64,000 bases of DNA from CAMAVH01 sp036500145 (GCA_036500145.1 DASYCO010000029.1:37045-101044); one strand, 5' to 3'. Shown: positions 8,499 to 17,313, counted from the first letter of the stretch. Made by a program: numbers and translations. Notes: generated from the letters alone by a model not told the origin.

Positions 8499-9299
8499 AT
8501 GACGAACCGGACAAGCACGAAGTTCACCAAGGCCAAGCAACCATCGAGGCGTGACATGAAGAAGGGCGGCATATTCGTCGGCATCGGGGGCTGGACCTAC
8601 GCGCCGTGGCGCGGCGTCTTCTATCCCGACGACCTCGTGCAGCGGTGCGAGCTCGAATATGCCAGCCGGCAGCTGACCTCGATCGAGATCAACGGCACCT
8701 ACTACTCGACCTTCAAGCCGGCGAACTGGGCGAAGTGGCGCGACGAGACGCCGGACGGCTTCGTCTTCTCGGTGAAGGCGTCACGCTTCTGCACCAACCG
8801 CAAGGCCCTGGGGGCCGCCGGCGATTCGATCGAGCGCTTCCTCGGCCAAGGCCTCGACGAGCTGGGCGACCGCCTGGGGCCGATCAACTGGCAGTTCATG
8901 GGGACGAAGAAGTTCGACGCCGACGACATGGCCGCCTTCCTCAAGCTGCTGCCGCGCGAGCTGAAGAAGCGACCGCTGCGCCACGCGCTGGAAGTGCGCC
9001 ATCCGTCGTTCAAGGACCCGAAGTTCTACGACCTGGCCCGCCGCCACAACGCCGCCATCGTCTTCGCCGACCATGACGACTTTCCCGTCATCCACGAGCC
9101 GACCGCCGACTTCGCCTATGCCCGGCTGATGCGCGCGAAAGAAAGCGTGAAGACGGGCTACAGGCCCGCCGAGATCGACGGCTGGGCGAAGCAGGCCAAG
9201 GCCTGGGCCAAGCGGGGCGACGCCTTCGTCTATTTCATCGCCGGCGCGAAAGAGCGAAATCCGGCAGCGGCACAGGCCTTGATCGCCAAGCTTTCCTGA
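8499..9299 (+). CDS. DUF72 domain-containing protein
   Basis: A 266-residue protein of the DUF72 (YecE-like) TIM-barrel family, whose biochemical role is not established. Seen: the hallmark start GIFVGIGGWTYAPWRG, then LTSIEINGTYYSTFKPANWAKWRDETPD, and later ALEVRHPSF and a conserved FADHDD stretch. The start is uncertain. GTG at 8490 (GAGGAC upstream), ATG at 8499, or ATG at 8556 (GAGG upstream) are in frame, and the family domain begins right after the last of these. The basic 19-residue leader before it looks disordered. It converges on the binding-protein gene at 9358 with a shared hairpin between them. No functional link to the neighbours is evident. Confidence 0.88.
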   Translation: MTNRTSTKFTKAKQPSRRDMKKGGIFVGIGGWTYAPWRGVFYPDDLVQRCELEYASRQLTSIEINGTYYSTFKPANWAKWRDETPDGFVFSVKASRFCTNRKALGAAGDSIERFLGQGLDELGDRLGPINWQFMGTKKFDADDMAAFLKLLPRELKKRPLRHALEVRHPSFKDPKFYDLARRHNAAIVFADHDDFPVIHEPTADFAYARLMRAKESVKTGYRPAEIDGWAKQAKAWAKRGDAFVYFIAGAKERNPAAAQALIAKLS

Positions 9300-9300
9300 A

Positions 9301-9335
9301 AACGAAACAGCCCGCCGAATGGCGGGCTGCTCGTT
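9301..9335. terminator. Hairpin terminator between convergent genes
   Basis: CAGCCCGCC / GGCGGGCTG with loop GAAT (9308-9329) is extended by AACGA / TCGTT arms. There is no long T-run, so efficiency is uncertain. It lies between the DUF72 gene and the minus-strand binding-protein gene. Confidence 0.65.
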
Positions 9336-9357
9336 CACTTAGGTAAGCCGCAACGGG

Positions 9358-10722
9358 CTACTTGCAGGCGATGTCCTTGGCTTCCGGATTCTCGCCGCCG
9401 TAGCTGATCTTGCACATCATTCCTGCCTTGAGGTCGCCGCGCTTGGCGTCCTTGCCGGCGATGGTGATCTTGGTGCGCGCGCTGTTGACCGCGACCGTCT
9501 CCATCGTCTCGTCGCTGCCCTGGAAGCGGATCTCTCCGCCCGCCTTGTTGACCGCGACAAGCCCCGTGTTCACGGTGCTGTCCGTCTTCGGCGCGCCGCC
9601 CAGCCAGTAGCTGTTCCATATCTTGGCGACCGTGGGCATCTCGTTTTCCATCAGCTCCGGCGTGCGCGGCGCCGACGGACGATCCATCGTCTGGTCCGCG
9701 TAGAGGAAGAACTGCTTCTGGTGCAGCTCCTTGTGGATCGGCGGCGAGCCATCCGCGACGTACTGCGAGATCTGGCCTTCCTTCGACAGGAACCAGTTGA
9801 TGTAGAGCTTGGCCGCGTTTGGATGCGGCGTCTTGTTCATGATGACCATGGCGGAAGACGACACCGGCACCGGCGTCGGGCACCACCAGCCGATCGGCGC
9901 GCCCTTGGCGACCGACTGCGCCGTGCGATAGGAGGCGGTCGGGAAGGCCATGTCGAGCTCGCCGGCGGCGACCAGGGTCACCAGGCCGTCGGCGCCTTCC
10001 TTGCGGAGCTGCGGCTTCACCACGGTGAACAGCTTCTCCATGTAGTTCTTCGACCATTCGGGGCCCTTGGCGCCCCACAGCATGATCATGTAGTTGTTCG
10101 GGCGGTTGCCGAGGCCCATGCGGCCGTCGCGCAGCTGTGGCATGGTCAGCATGTCGTCCCACGTCTTCGGCAGGTCTTCGACTTTAACCTTGTCGGTGTT
10201 GTAGGTCATGCACCAGTAGCGGATGCGCGGGCCGACGTAGTAGCCAGCCTTGTCGTTCATCTCGGCCGGGACGTTCTTGATGTTGGGGATGCCGTCGAGC
10301 TTCAGGAGGGCGTCGGCTTCCTTGTAGTCGGAAATGTTGCCGCCCAGGCCCTCGACGATGTCGGCGAGGACGCGGCCTTCCTTGTAGGCGATCAGCGGGC
10401 GCACGCTACGCGCGAAGGTGTCGCCGCTGCTGTAGCGCAGGTCGAGGAAGGGATAGCGCTCCTTGAAGGGGCGCACCATCACCTCGAATTCCTTGACGTC
10501 CATCGAGCCGCTGATGTCGACCCGCTTTTCCTTCTTCGCGCCTTCGACGATGGCGGGCGCGATGTCGTTGACCTCTTCGTCGATCCCGGCCGTCGCTTCC
10601 GCCGGCAGCTTGAGCTTGTCGAGCATCGCCTGCGTCGACTGCGGCAGGGCCGCCGCCAGGGCTGCCGGCCCGGCCGCGACCAATCCGGCGGCCAGACAGA
10701 TGGCCAAAGCACGCATCTTCAT
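9358..10722 (-). CDS. ABC transporter substrate-binding protein with extra C-terminal Cys-pair domain
   Basis: A 454-residue periplasmic receptor. A signal peptide (MKMRALAICLAAGL to the AAALP region, about residues 1-25) leads into a type II periplasmic-binding fold to about residue 375. The last 75 residues form a separate small domain (SARTKITIAGKDAKRGDLKAG-like beta pattern) ending with a cysteine pair, C437 and C453. The paralogue at 40814-42166 has the same domain with the same 16-residue Cys spacing, plus shared RYWCM and WxCPxPVP motifs, so four cysteines are conserved. The added domain resembles small DUF5666/OB-like beta modules, but this is inference. The start at 10722 has GGGAGGAA 7 bases upstream. 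No permease or ATPase is adjacent; the permease at 1405 is the best candidate by paralogy. Confidence 0.88.
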   Translation of the reverse strand: MKMRALAICLAAGLVAAGPAALAAALPQSTQAMLDKLKLPAEATAGIDEEVNDIAPAIVEGAKKEKRVDISGSMDVKEFEVMVRPFKERYPFLDLRYSSGDTFARSVRPLIAYKEGRVLADIVEGLGGNISDYKEADALLKLDGIPNIKNVPAEMNDKAGYYVGPRIRYWCMTYNTDKVKVEDLPKTWDDMLTMPQLRDGRMGLGNRPNNYMIMLWGAKGPEWSKNYMEKLFTVVKPQLRKEGADGLVTLVAAGELDMAFPTASYRTAQSVAKGAPIGWWCPTPVPVSSSAMVIMNKTPHPNAAKLYINWFLSKEGQISQYVADGSPPIHKELHQKQFFLYADQTMDRPSAPRTPELMENEMPTVAKIWNSYWLGGAPKTDSTVNTGLVAVNKAGGEIRFQGSDETMETVAVNSARTKITIAGKDAKRGDLKAGMMCKISYGGENPEAKDIACK

Positions 10723-10862
10723 TTCCAGTTCCTCCCTATGTTCTGCAACGCTTCTCAGAGCGAATTCCCAGGGAGGCATGATAGCGCCTCACGTCCCCTC
10801 GGCCACAGCTTTCATAGAGCGGACAGCCTTGGGACAAGAGGTTGAAAAGCAAAGGCCTGCGC

Positions 10863-11354
10863 CTATTTCGCGCCGGTCCCGCTCCGGTCCGGCGGCAGGG
10901 TCGAGGCCGGGCGCGGCGGCTTCGGCCGGACGTCCCCGTTGCGGACGTCGATGCCCGATTCCAGGCCGTCGGCGATCTGGTGGGCGCGATCAAGGAAATG
11001 GGCCGCCGCGGCGGGCGGGCAGATGTCGTGCGCCGTCTCGGCGAACAGCTCGAGCCAGCGGTTGAAATGCGGCCGCTCGATGGGCAGCGGCATGTGCGCC
11101 ACCATGGGCCGGCCCTGGTAACGGCCGGTCATCAGCGCGACCGACGACCAGAAGGCGCAGATCTGCGCGATGTGATGATCCCAGTCCTTCACCTGGGCTT
11201 CGAACACCGGCCCGATGAGCGGATCGAGCCGCGCGCGGCCGTAGAAGGTCCGCACCAGCCGCTCGATCATCGCCTCGTCGATGCCGGTGCGCGCGACGAT
11301 GTCGGCGACGACCTCTTCGCGGCTGCGGACGTTCGGCGGCGATCCTGCGCTCAT
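10863..11354 (-). CDS. Group III truncated haemoglobin
   Basis: A 163-residue haem protein of the 2-on-2 truncated globin family, group III. Seen: an N-terminal helix VVADIVARTGIDEAMIERLVRTFYGRARLDPLIGPVFE and the group III signature DWDHHIAQICAFWSSVALMTGRYQG. The proximal-histidine region follows (AHMPLPIERPHFNRWLELF). It probably binds O2 or NO and may detoxify NO or serve microaerobic metabolism; group III roles are poorly known. A proline-rich tail of about 20 residues is unusual but common in such proteins. The start at 11354 has GCAGGAG upstream. It lies 20 bases after the MFS gene on the same strand, so they form a two-gene operon. Apparent longer frames that run through the MFS gene are shadows. 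Confidence 0.9.
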   Translation of the reverse strand: MSAGSPPNVRSREEVVADIVARTGIDEAMIERLVRTFYGRARLDPLIGPVFEAQVKDWDHHIAQICAFWSSVALMTGRYQGRPMVAHMPLPIERPHFNRWLELFAETAHDICPPAAAAHFLDRAHQIADGLESGIDVRNGDVRPKPPRPASTLPPDRSGTGAK

Positions 11355-11374
11355 TTCAGGCTCCTGCGGCAAGG

Positions 11375-12727
11375 CTAGCTGTTGATGTCGACGTCCTTCG
11401 TCTCGCGCCCGAGCAGCAGCGCGACCAGGGTGAGCGCGGCCATCCCCGACAGGTAGACGCCGACCCAGAACGGGCTGCCGGCGCCGGCGCTCCACAGCGC
11501 CACCGCCACGAAGGGCGCCAGCGCCGCGCCGAGGATCGAGGAGACGTTGTAGGAGATGCCGGATCCCGTGTAGCGGACGTTGGCCGGAAACAGCTCCGGC
11601 AGCAGCGCGCCCATCGGGCCGAAGGTCATGCCCATGAGAGTGAAGCCGAGGATGAGCCAGGCCATGACGCCGACGTTGCCGAGCGCGAGCAGCGGCACCC
11701 AGAGCAGGCCGAAGGCGATGATGCCGAGGGTGATGCAGATCAGCGTCTTGCGGCGGCCCCAGCGCTCGGCCCAGGGGCCGGACAGCATCGTGAAGATGCC
11801 GAAGAACACCACCCCGATGATCATCATCAGGACGAAGGTGGTGTAGCTGTAGCCGAGGCCGGGCACCGCGCCCGTCGGCGCGGCGCGGCCGTAGCTGAGC
11901 GAGAAGGTCGTCATCAGGTAGAAGAGCACGTAGGTCGCGAGCATGTAGAAGGTGCCGAGGACGAGCTGCTTCCAGTGGGTCTTCGCCACGGCGGCCAGCG
12001 GCAGGCGCTCGATCTTGCCCTTGCGGACTGCATTCTCGAAGGCGGCGCTTTCGACCAGGCTGAGGCGCACCCACAGGCCGACGCCGACCATGACGACCGA
12101 GAACAGGAAGGGGATGCGCCATCCCCAGTTCAGGAAGGCGAGCGACGGCCGTGACGGGTCGTCCGACGGCAGGGCGGCGGCGATCAGCAGGAACAGCCCG
12201 TTGGCGATGATGAAGCCGATGGGCGCGCCGAGCTGCGGATAGGTGCCGTAGATCGCGCGCTTGCCCTTCGGCGCGTTCTCCGTCGCCACCAGGGCCGCGC
12301 CGCTCCACTCGCCGCCGAGCGCGAAGCCTTGCGCGAGGCGCATCAGGACCAACAGCGCCGGCGCCAGCCATCCCGCGACCGGATAGGTCGGCAGGAGGCC
12401 GATCAGGAAGGTGGCGATGCCCATGGTGAGGAGTGCCCCCACCAGCGTGATCTTGCGGCCGCGCTTGTCGCCGAGATGCCCGAAGAAGATGGCGCCGAGG
12501 GGCCGGGCGATCATGGCCGCGCCGAAGACCGCAAAGGAGGCTAGCAGCGCCGTCGTCTCGTTGCCCGCCGGGAAGAAGAGATGCGGGAAGACCAGCACCG
12601 CCGCCGTGGCGTAGACGTAGAAGTCGTAGAACTCCACGGTGGTGCCGACGAGGCTGGCCAGGATGACGCGCGAACGCGGGTTGGCGACGACGGATCCGGA
12701 GGAGTCCGCGTGGGCGATGGACGACAT
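11375..12727 (-). CDS. MFS transporter, metabolite:H+ symporter (MHS) family
   Basis: A 450-residue inner-membrane carrier with twelve hydrophobic segments. The family hallmarks are an ASLVGTTVEFYDFYVYATAA first helix, the GHLGDKRGRK loop (about residue 85) between helices 2 and 3, RLAQGFALGGEW in helix 4, and a second WAERWGRRKT loop after helix 8. MHS proteins (KgtP, ShiA, ProP, PcaT relatives) import dicarboxylates, shikimate, betaines or aromatic acids with protons. The exact substrate cannot be read from sequence. The start at 12727 has GGAGGA upstream. The co-transcribed truncated haemoglobin hints at use under low oxygen or nitrosative stress. Confidence 0.93.
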   Translation of the reverse strand: MSSIAHADSSGSVVANPRSRVILASLVGTTVEFYDFYVYATAAVLVFPHLFFPAGNETTALLASFAVFGAAMIARPLGAIFFGHLGDKRGRKITLVGALLTMGIATFLIGLLPTYPVAGWLAPALLVLMRLAQGFALGGEWSGAALVATENAPKGKRAIYGTYPQLGAPIGFIIANGLFLLIAAALPSDDPSRPSLAFLNWGWRIPFLFSVVMVGVGLWVRLSLVESAAFENAVRKGKIERLPLAAVAKTHWKQLVLGTFYMLATYVLFYLMTTFSLSYGRAAPTGAVPGLGYSYTTFVLMMIIGVVFFGIFTMLSGPWAERWGRRKTLICITLGIIAFGLLWVPLLALGNVGVMAWLILGFTLMGMTFGPMGALLPELFPANVRYTGSGISYNVSSILGAALAPFVAVALWSAGAGSPFWVGVYLSGMAALTLVALLLGRETKDVDINS

Positions 12728-13040
12728 TGAACGATCCTCCGACGGAGCTGACTGCGGGGTGCAGGCTCTCTTCTGGCGTCGCCGACAAAATAGCCACCCT
12801 GCGGAGAATTAGGCTACCCCCGAATTTACGGGGGGAAACGCGCGCGGAGCCGGCTGTCCGTCCGCCGAACAGCGGGCCTTGCGCAGTCTTTGCGCCGCGG
12901 CCTTAAAAAACCGTGCGAACCGGGCGAGTGAGTCCCGTGGCAGCCGGCGGCGAACCGCCTTCACAGCCAACGCCCTTCCTGCACGGCCCCGTTATAACCG
13001 TTTGTTTAATAATGGTTTCTTCAAATCCTGGTCTTCCCTG
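12728..13040. other. Intergenic region with a G/C-tract hairpin
   Basis: About 310 bases without a gene. It holds a perfect 6-bp hairpin CCCCCG-AATTTA-CGGGGG at 12817-12834, about 90 bases upstream of the MFS start. Further on, an AT-richer patch near 12990-13025 lies just past the end of the minus-strand operon. No T-run terminator was recognised. Confidence 0.6.
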
Positions 13041-13739
13041 TCAGGCGATGTGCTGCCTCAAGAAGGCGAAGGCCTTTGCCCGCGAATCCAGCGCGGCGGC
13101 TTCGCGATAGTTCGACGACCAGCGGTTCACGAAGGCGTGGCCCGTCTTGTCGTAGCGGTGAAACTCGTGAGCCTTGCCGAGGCCCAGGAGGATCGCGTCG
13201 AACTTGTCGACGTCGGCGGGCGACGGGTTCTTGTCGTCGTTGCCGAAGAAGCCGGCCACGGGCGCCACGATGTTGCCGAGCCGTTCGGACGGCGGCGGCA
13301 TGTTGCCCATCCGGCGCAGCGCGCCGCCGCCGTACCAGACGCAGCCGCAGGCCCACAGCTCCGGCGAATCGACGAGGCCGAGCCAGGTCGTGCGGCCGCC
13401 CATGCAATGGCCCATGAGGCCGAACTTCCTCGACCCCACGTTGGGCTGCGCCACGAGCCAGGCGGCGGCGGCGCGCAGGTCCAGCCCCATCTGCTCGTCC
13501 GTCAGGTAGTCCTTGCGGTCGTCCGGCCCCTTTCCGGGGGGCAGCGCATGGAAATGGTTCGGCGCGACCACGGCGAAGCCGTTGGCCGCCAGGTCGTCGA
13601 CGAGCCAGTGCGTGAACTCGTCGATGCCGTTGCGATGGAAGGTCAGCACGACGCCGGGAAACGGCCCATTCCCCGGCGGCGCGGCCACGGCTGCCGTCGT
13701 GGCGACCGGGCCGATCTGAAAGTCGATGATGCGAGCCAC
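13041..13739 (-). CDS. Dienelactone hydrolase family protein
   Basis: A 232-residue alpha/beta hydrolase of the dienelactone hydrolase family, which opens lactone rings in chlorocatechol-type pathways and also acts on other esters. The nucleophile elbow GHCMGG has a cysteine (C112), as in true dienelactone hydrolase. The acid is Asp168 or Asp169 (GNDDKNPS) and the histidine is His201 (KTGHAF). Length matches the family. It is the last gene of a long minus-strand operon, 18 bases after the binding-protein gene at 13758. Its company (amidohydrolase, NicX-like protein, MmgE/PrpD) fits late hydrolysis of a ring-cleavage product, but the substrate is unknown. Confidence 0.9.
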   Translation of the reverse strand: MARIIDFQIGPVATTAAVAAPPGNGPFPGVVLTFHRNGIDEFTHWLVDDLAANGFAVVAPNHFHALPPGKGPDDRKDYLTDEQMGLDLRAAAAWLVAQPNVGSRKFGLMGHCMGGRTTWLGLVDSPELWACGCVWYGGGALRRMGNMPPPSERLGNIVAPVAGFFGNDDKNPSPADVDKFDAILLGLGKAHEFHRYDKTGHAFVNRWSSNYREAAALDSRAKAFAFLRQHIA

Positions 13740-13757
13740 GTCACGTCTCCTGGCTGG

Positions 13758-14915
13758 TCATTTTTCCGCCTGCGCGTCGGCGATGATCTTCATCGCCTTG
13801 GCCAGCAGCTCGTCGTAGTTCGGCAGCTGGCTCATGAACTTGTAGTTGGCGCCCGGCGTGCGGAGCATGTCGGAATCGATCATGTCCTTCGGAATGTCGT
13901 CGCGCGGCGAGTTGGAGCGGGGATTGTCCTTCTGCATGGCGACCTGCCCCTCCTTCGTCATGATCCAGTTGATGAGAATCTTCTGGGCGTTCGGGTGCGG
14001 CGGATTGGCGACGAGCGCGAAGCAGCAGTTGCCGCGCCCGGCCGCCTGCCCTTCCTTCATCTCCTTGGTGACGCGCTTGACCGGGGCGCCCTTGGCGGCG
14101 ATGGCGTCGAGCGACTGCAGGTCGCCGCTCAGGAACATGCCGAGCGCCGCCTTGCCCTCGATGAGGTAGTTGATCCCCAGGTCCGCGTCCGGAATGGAGA
14201 TCGGCTTCGACTTCACCCAGCGGCTGAGCCAGTCCGGCCCCGCCAGTACCATCATGGCGACGATCGTGTTCGCCCCCGACGACACGTTCATCGAGCCGGA
14301 CACGCGCTTGCCGTCGTAGCGCGGATCGAACACGTCCCAATAGGAATTGATCGTCTTTTCGTCGACGAGGTTCGTGTTGATCCCGATCCCCGTGTCCCCC
14401 GGCACGAACGTGTACATCAGGAGGTATTTCTGCTGCGGATCGGCATACCAATGCTTGCCGCCCCACCAGGTGGAGGCGTCCGTCACCTCCGGCAGGAACA
14501 GCAGCGGCTCGACGGGAACCACGAGGTTGTTGGGAATGAGCTCGGTGAGGACGGAGGCCGTGCCGAGGCCGACCATGTCGACCTCGGTGCGGCCGGACGC
14601 GCGCTCGGCGAGCATGCGCCGCGTCACCTGGTTCCCCGCGCCGCCGGAGACGACGACCTTGATGCCGAACTTCTTCTCGAAGATGCCCCAGACGGTGCGC
14701 GTCTCGCGCTGGGTCGAGCTGCCCAGGGCCACGGACACGCTCCCCTCCTTCTTCGCCAGCGCCAGGGTCTTGTCCCATTCCTCGCCCAGGCCGGACGCGC
14801 CTTGCGCGAGGGAGACGTTTCCCTGCGCCATAAGGAGAAGGAAGGCGCCGCCCACGGCACAAGCCCGTAGGACGTGCCAGACGCCAACGCTCTTACGATG
14901 TGCTTGCTTCGCCAT
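13758..14915 (-). CDS. ABC transporter substrate-binding protein (family 1, iron/spermidine type)
   Basis: A 385-residue periplasmic receptor. A long signal peptide (KQAHRKSVG, hydrophobic core to about residue 37, then AQGASG) precedes a type II periplasmic-binding fold with EEWDKTLALAKKEGSVSVALGSS at its start. PNAQKILINWIMTKEGQ near 310-325 is the conserved helix of the Fe(III)/thiamin-like group. The GGGAGGAA ribosome site supports the start at 14915. It is followed by the dienelactone hydrolase and preceded by its ATPase (14967), so receptor, ATPase and the permease at 19954 form a complete importer split by enzyme genes. The pathway genes suggest an organic carboxylate or N-heterocycle ligand rather than iron. 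Confidence 0.88.
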   Translation of the reverse strand: MAKQAHRKSVGVWHVLRACAVGGAFLLLMAQGNVSLAQGASGLGEEWDKTLALAKKEGSVSVALGSSTQRETRTVWGIFEKKFGIKVVVSGGAGNQVTRRMLAERASGRTEVDMVGLGTASVLTELIPNNLVVPVEPLLFLPEVTDASTWWGGKHWYADPQQKYLLMYTFVPGDTGIGINTNLVDEKTINSYWDVFDPRYDGKRVSGSMNVSSGANTIVAMMVLAGPDWLSRWVKSKPISIPDADLGINYLIEGKAALGMFLSGDLQSLDAIAAKGAPVKRVTKEMKEGQAAGRGNCCFALVANPPHPNAQKILINWIMTKEGQVAMQKDNPRSNSPRDDIPKDMIDSDMLRTPGANYKFMSQLPNYDELLAKAMKIIADAQAEK

Positions 14916-14966
14916 GGAATTCCTCCCAGTAGGTTTTCTTTTTGCTACCCAGCATTCGGCGAGCGG

Positions 14967-16130
14967 TCAGCCCTTGACCCACGCGCAATGGCCGTCGGGC
15001 CTCAACTTGAGCCAGACCTTGCCGCCCTCAGGCACCGGGCTGTGCCGGCTGCCGTAGATGGCCGCGACGCACTGCCCTTCGACCTCGACCTGATATTCGA
15101 TCCGCTCTCCCGAAAATAGCGCCGCCCGCGCCGTTCCGCCGATCATGCCGGTGGGCGCTTCCGACGCCGTCGCAGACATGATCTCGACGTCCTCGGGACG
15201 GATGCCGACGACGGCGCGTTCCCCGACGGCGACTTCGGCGCCGGACATGTGCCCGCGGAGCACGCAGTTCGGCGCACCGGAGACGGCGACGGTGAGATCG
15301 CCCTCGTCGGTCCTCTCCCTGACCGTGCCTTCGAGCAGCAGGGTCTGGCCGACGAAGTCGCGCACGAAGGCGTTGGCCGGCCGCTCGTAGATGTCCTTCG
15401 GGCTGCCGAGCTGCTGGATGAGGCCGCCCGACATCAAGGCGATGCGGTCGGACAGGTTCAGCGCCTCGACCTGGTCATGGGTGACGAACAGCACGGCGAT
15501 GTCGAGCCGCTTCTGCAGCATCTTCACCTCGAGGCGCATCTGCTCGCGGAGCTTCGCGTCGAGGTTGCTGAACGGCTCGTCCAGCAGGAGGATGCGCGGC
15601 TCGGTGACGAGTGCGCGCGCCAGCGCCACGCGCTGCTGCTGGCCGCCGCTCAAGAGCGGCCCAGGGCGCTTCTCCATGCCCGCCAGGCCGACGAGCTCGA
15701 GCATTTCCGGAACGCGCCGCTTGATCTCGGCGCTGGAGAACTTGTGCGACCGCAGCGGGAAGGCGACGTTCTCCTCCACGGTCATGTGCGGCCAGATGGC
15801 GTAGGACTGGAACACCATGCCAACGTTCCGCTTCTCCGTCGGCAGGGAGAAATGCTCGTCGGTCACGACGATTGGCTTGTCGCCGAAATGGATCGACCCT
15901 TCGTCGGGGGCTTCGAGGCCGGCCACCATCCGCAGCGTCGTGCTCTTGCCGCAGCCGCTCGGGCCGAGCAGCGTCAGGACTTCCCCATCGGCAATGTCCA
16001 AGGACAGGTCGTCGACCGCCTTCTGGGGATTGCCGGGATAGGTCTTCGAGATGTTCCGCAGCCGCACGGCCGCGCCCGGTCCTGCTTCTTCGGCCGGAGC
16101 CGCCGCCTGTCGTTGATCATGCTTCTGCAT
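14967..16130 (-). CDS. ABC transporter ATP-binding protein with TOBE domain
   Basis: A 387-residue cytoplasmic ATPase of the PotA/FbpC class. Walker A GPSGCGKST is at about 56-64, the Q-loop is in VFQSYAIWP near 107, signature LSGGQQQR at 160-167, Walker B ILLLDEP near 180-186 and the H-loop in FVTHDQ. A C-terminal TOBE regulatory domain spans about 290-385. It energises the fused permease encoded at 19954. The N-terminal 20 residues are a non-conserved Ala/Glu-rich extension. It lies between the triple-RidA gene and the binding-protein gene in one operon. Only two ATPases exist in the window against four permeases, so this one may serve more than one importer. Confidence 0.93.
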   Translation of the reverse strand: MQKHDQRQAAAPAEEAGPGAAVRLRNISKTYPGNPQKAVDDLSLDIADGEVLTLLGPSGCGKSTTLRMVAGLEAPDEGSIHFGDKPIVVTDEHFSLPTEKRNVGMVFQSYAIWPHMTVEENVAFPLRSHKFSSAEIKRRVPEMLELVGLAGMEKRPGPLLSGGQQQRVALARALVTEPRILLLDEPFSNLDAKLREQMRLEVKMLQKRLDIAVLFVTHDQVEALNLSDRIALMSGGLIQQLGSPKDIYERPANAFVRDFVGQTLLLEGTVRERTDEGDLTVAVSGAPNCVLRGHMSGAEVAVGERAVVGIRPEDVEIMSATASEAPTGMIGGTARAALFSGERIEYQVEVEGQCVAAIYGSRHSPVPEGGKVWLKLRPDGHCAWVKG

Positions 16131-16167
16131 GCCTGGAGCCCCCCTTGGCGCCCGTCTTGTCGATCAA

Positions 16168-17313
16168 CTAGCTACGCTTTGATGCCGCCATCACATGCAG
16201 CTGCACCGGATAGCTTCCCCGTCCGCCGAAGGCCAGCAGCTGGCGCGCGGGCTCGTCGGCCGGATCGGGGAACATCCGGCGCCATTGGCGGAGGATCTCC
16301 TGCTCGTCGGCATAGTCGTTGACCAGGATCGAGACGAAGCCGATGTCCGCCAGGTCGCCGCCCGCGACCGTCATCAGGGTGCGCATGTTCTCGAACGCCA
16401 GGGCCGAGCGCACGCCGATGCCCTTGTCCGTCTCCTGGCCCCTTGGATCGTCGCCGCCGATGCCCGACGCGACGAGAAAATCGCCGAGCCGGCAGCCCAT
16501 CGGGGCCGGATGGCGCTTGCTGATGCCCGGCACCTCCAGGTTGACGCGCCTGCCGCCGCCGAGGACGGCGATGCAGAGCAGGTAGATGACGCGGGACTCC
16601 CTGGCGACGCTCTCGTCGAAGATCGCCTTGCGCGCTGGCCGGTTCCCGTCCTGCGGAAACTCCTCCAGCCAGACGTCGAGCATGTCCGCCTGGTCGTCGC
16701 GGCCGGGAATGAAGAGATAGATGTGGGCTAGGTCATCCTTCCTGCCGCCAGCCTGTGCGACCAAAGCCTCCATGTTGCGGAAGGCCTGCCGGATCTGTGC
16801 CTTGCGATCTTCGGCGCACCGCCCCGTCGCCGGATCGGTGCCGTCGATCGCCGAGGAGAACAGCATGTCGCCCAGGCGCACGCCGGACGCTTTCCCCGCC
16901 GACAGGCCGGGCACGGCAACGGACTGCCGCTTCTGGCCGGAAACGCCGACGACCTGGATCTGCACCAGGTCGCCGTTCGGCAAGGGATATGCGTTGACCT
17001 TGCGGGCTGGCGGATGCGCCTGCCCGGCGAAGAGGGCCGACCAGGCTTCCTCGACATGCGGGGCGAGGCACGGATCCGCGAGGCTGACCGTCGTCAGGCC
17101 GATGGCGTCGGCGCTGGCGCCGGCCTTTTCGAGCAGCCCGCGCAGGTTCGCGAACGCCGCCCGGACCTGCCCCGGCTGCGTATCGGCGAGCCGCCCGGTC
17201 CGCAGGTCGACGCCCCGGATGCTCGACGAGAACAGCATGCCGTCGATGGCCGCGAGCTGGCCGGCCACCGTCCCGTCGGCCGCCGCCAGCAGCGTCACTT
17301 TGCGTTTCGTCAT
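16168..17313 (-). CDS. Triple-domain RidA/YjgF/Rid family protein
   Basis: A 381-residue chain with three consecutive Rid-type domains, about residues 1-125, 130-255 and 262-381. Each repeats the same order: a GxxLFSSxIxG strand, a helix with QVRAAFANLRGLLEKAG-like sequence, and a PAR motif (PARK, PARK, PARQ). That Arg matches the substrate carboxylate-binding arginine of RidA, TdcF and RutC. The usual glutamate in the last strand is replaced (VQIQ, VIYL, VQLH). Normal RidA proteins are about 130 residues and form homotrimers with active sites at the subunit interfaces. Three fused domains could fold as a one-chain trimer with three non-equivalent sites. Its neighbour at 17350 is an alpha/beta hydrolase, an arrangement like rutC-rutD. 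Likely role: hydrolysing an enamine or imine intermediate; this is inference. Confidence 0.88.
   Translation of the reverse strand: MTKRKVTLLAAADGTVAGQLAAIDGMLFSSSIRGVDLRTGRLADTQPGQVRAAFANLRGLLEKAGASADAIGLTTVSLADPCLAPHVEEAWSALFAGQAHPPARKVNAYPLPNGDLVQIQVVGVSGQKRQSVAVPGLSAGKASGVRLGDMLFSSAIDGTDPATGRCAEDRKAQIRQAFRNMEALVAQAGGRKDDLAHIYLFIPGRDDQADMLDVWLEEFPQDGNRPARKAIFDESVARESRVIYLLCIAVLGGGRRVNLEVPGISKRHPAPMGCRLGDFLVASGIGGDDPRGQETDKGIGVRSALAFENMRTLMTVAGGDLADIGFVSILVNDYADEQEILRQWRRMFPDPADEPARQLLAFGGRGSYPVQLHVMAASKRS

Noticed and set aside
10863..12797. 644-codon minus-strand frame spanning the MFS and haemoglobin genes
   Set aside because: Only the final 163 codons are a real protein (truncated haemoglobin). 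The front part is an off-frame reading of the MFS gene.
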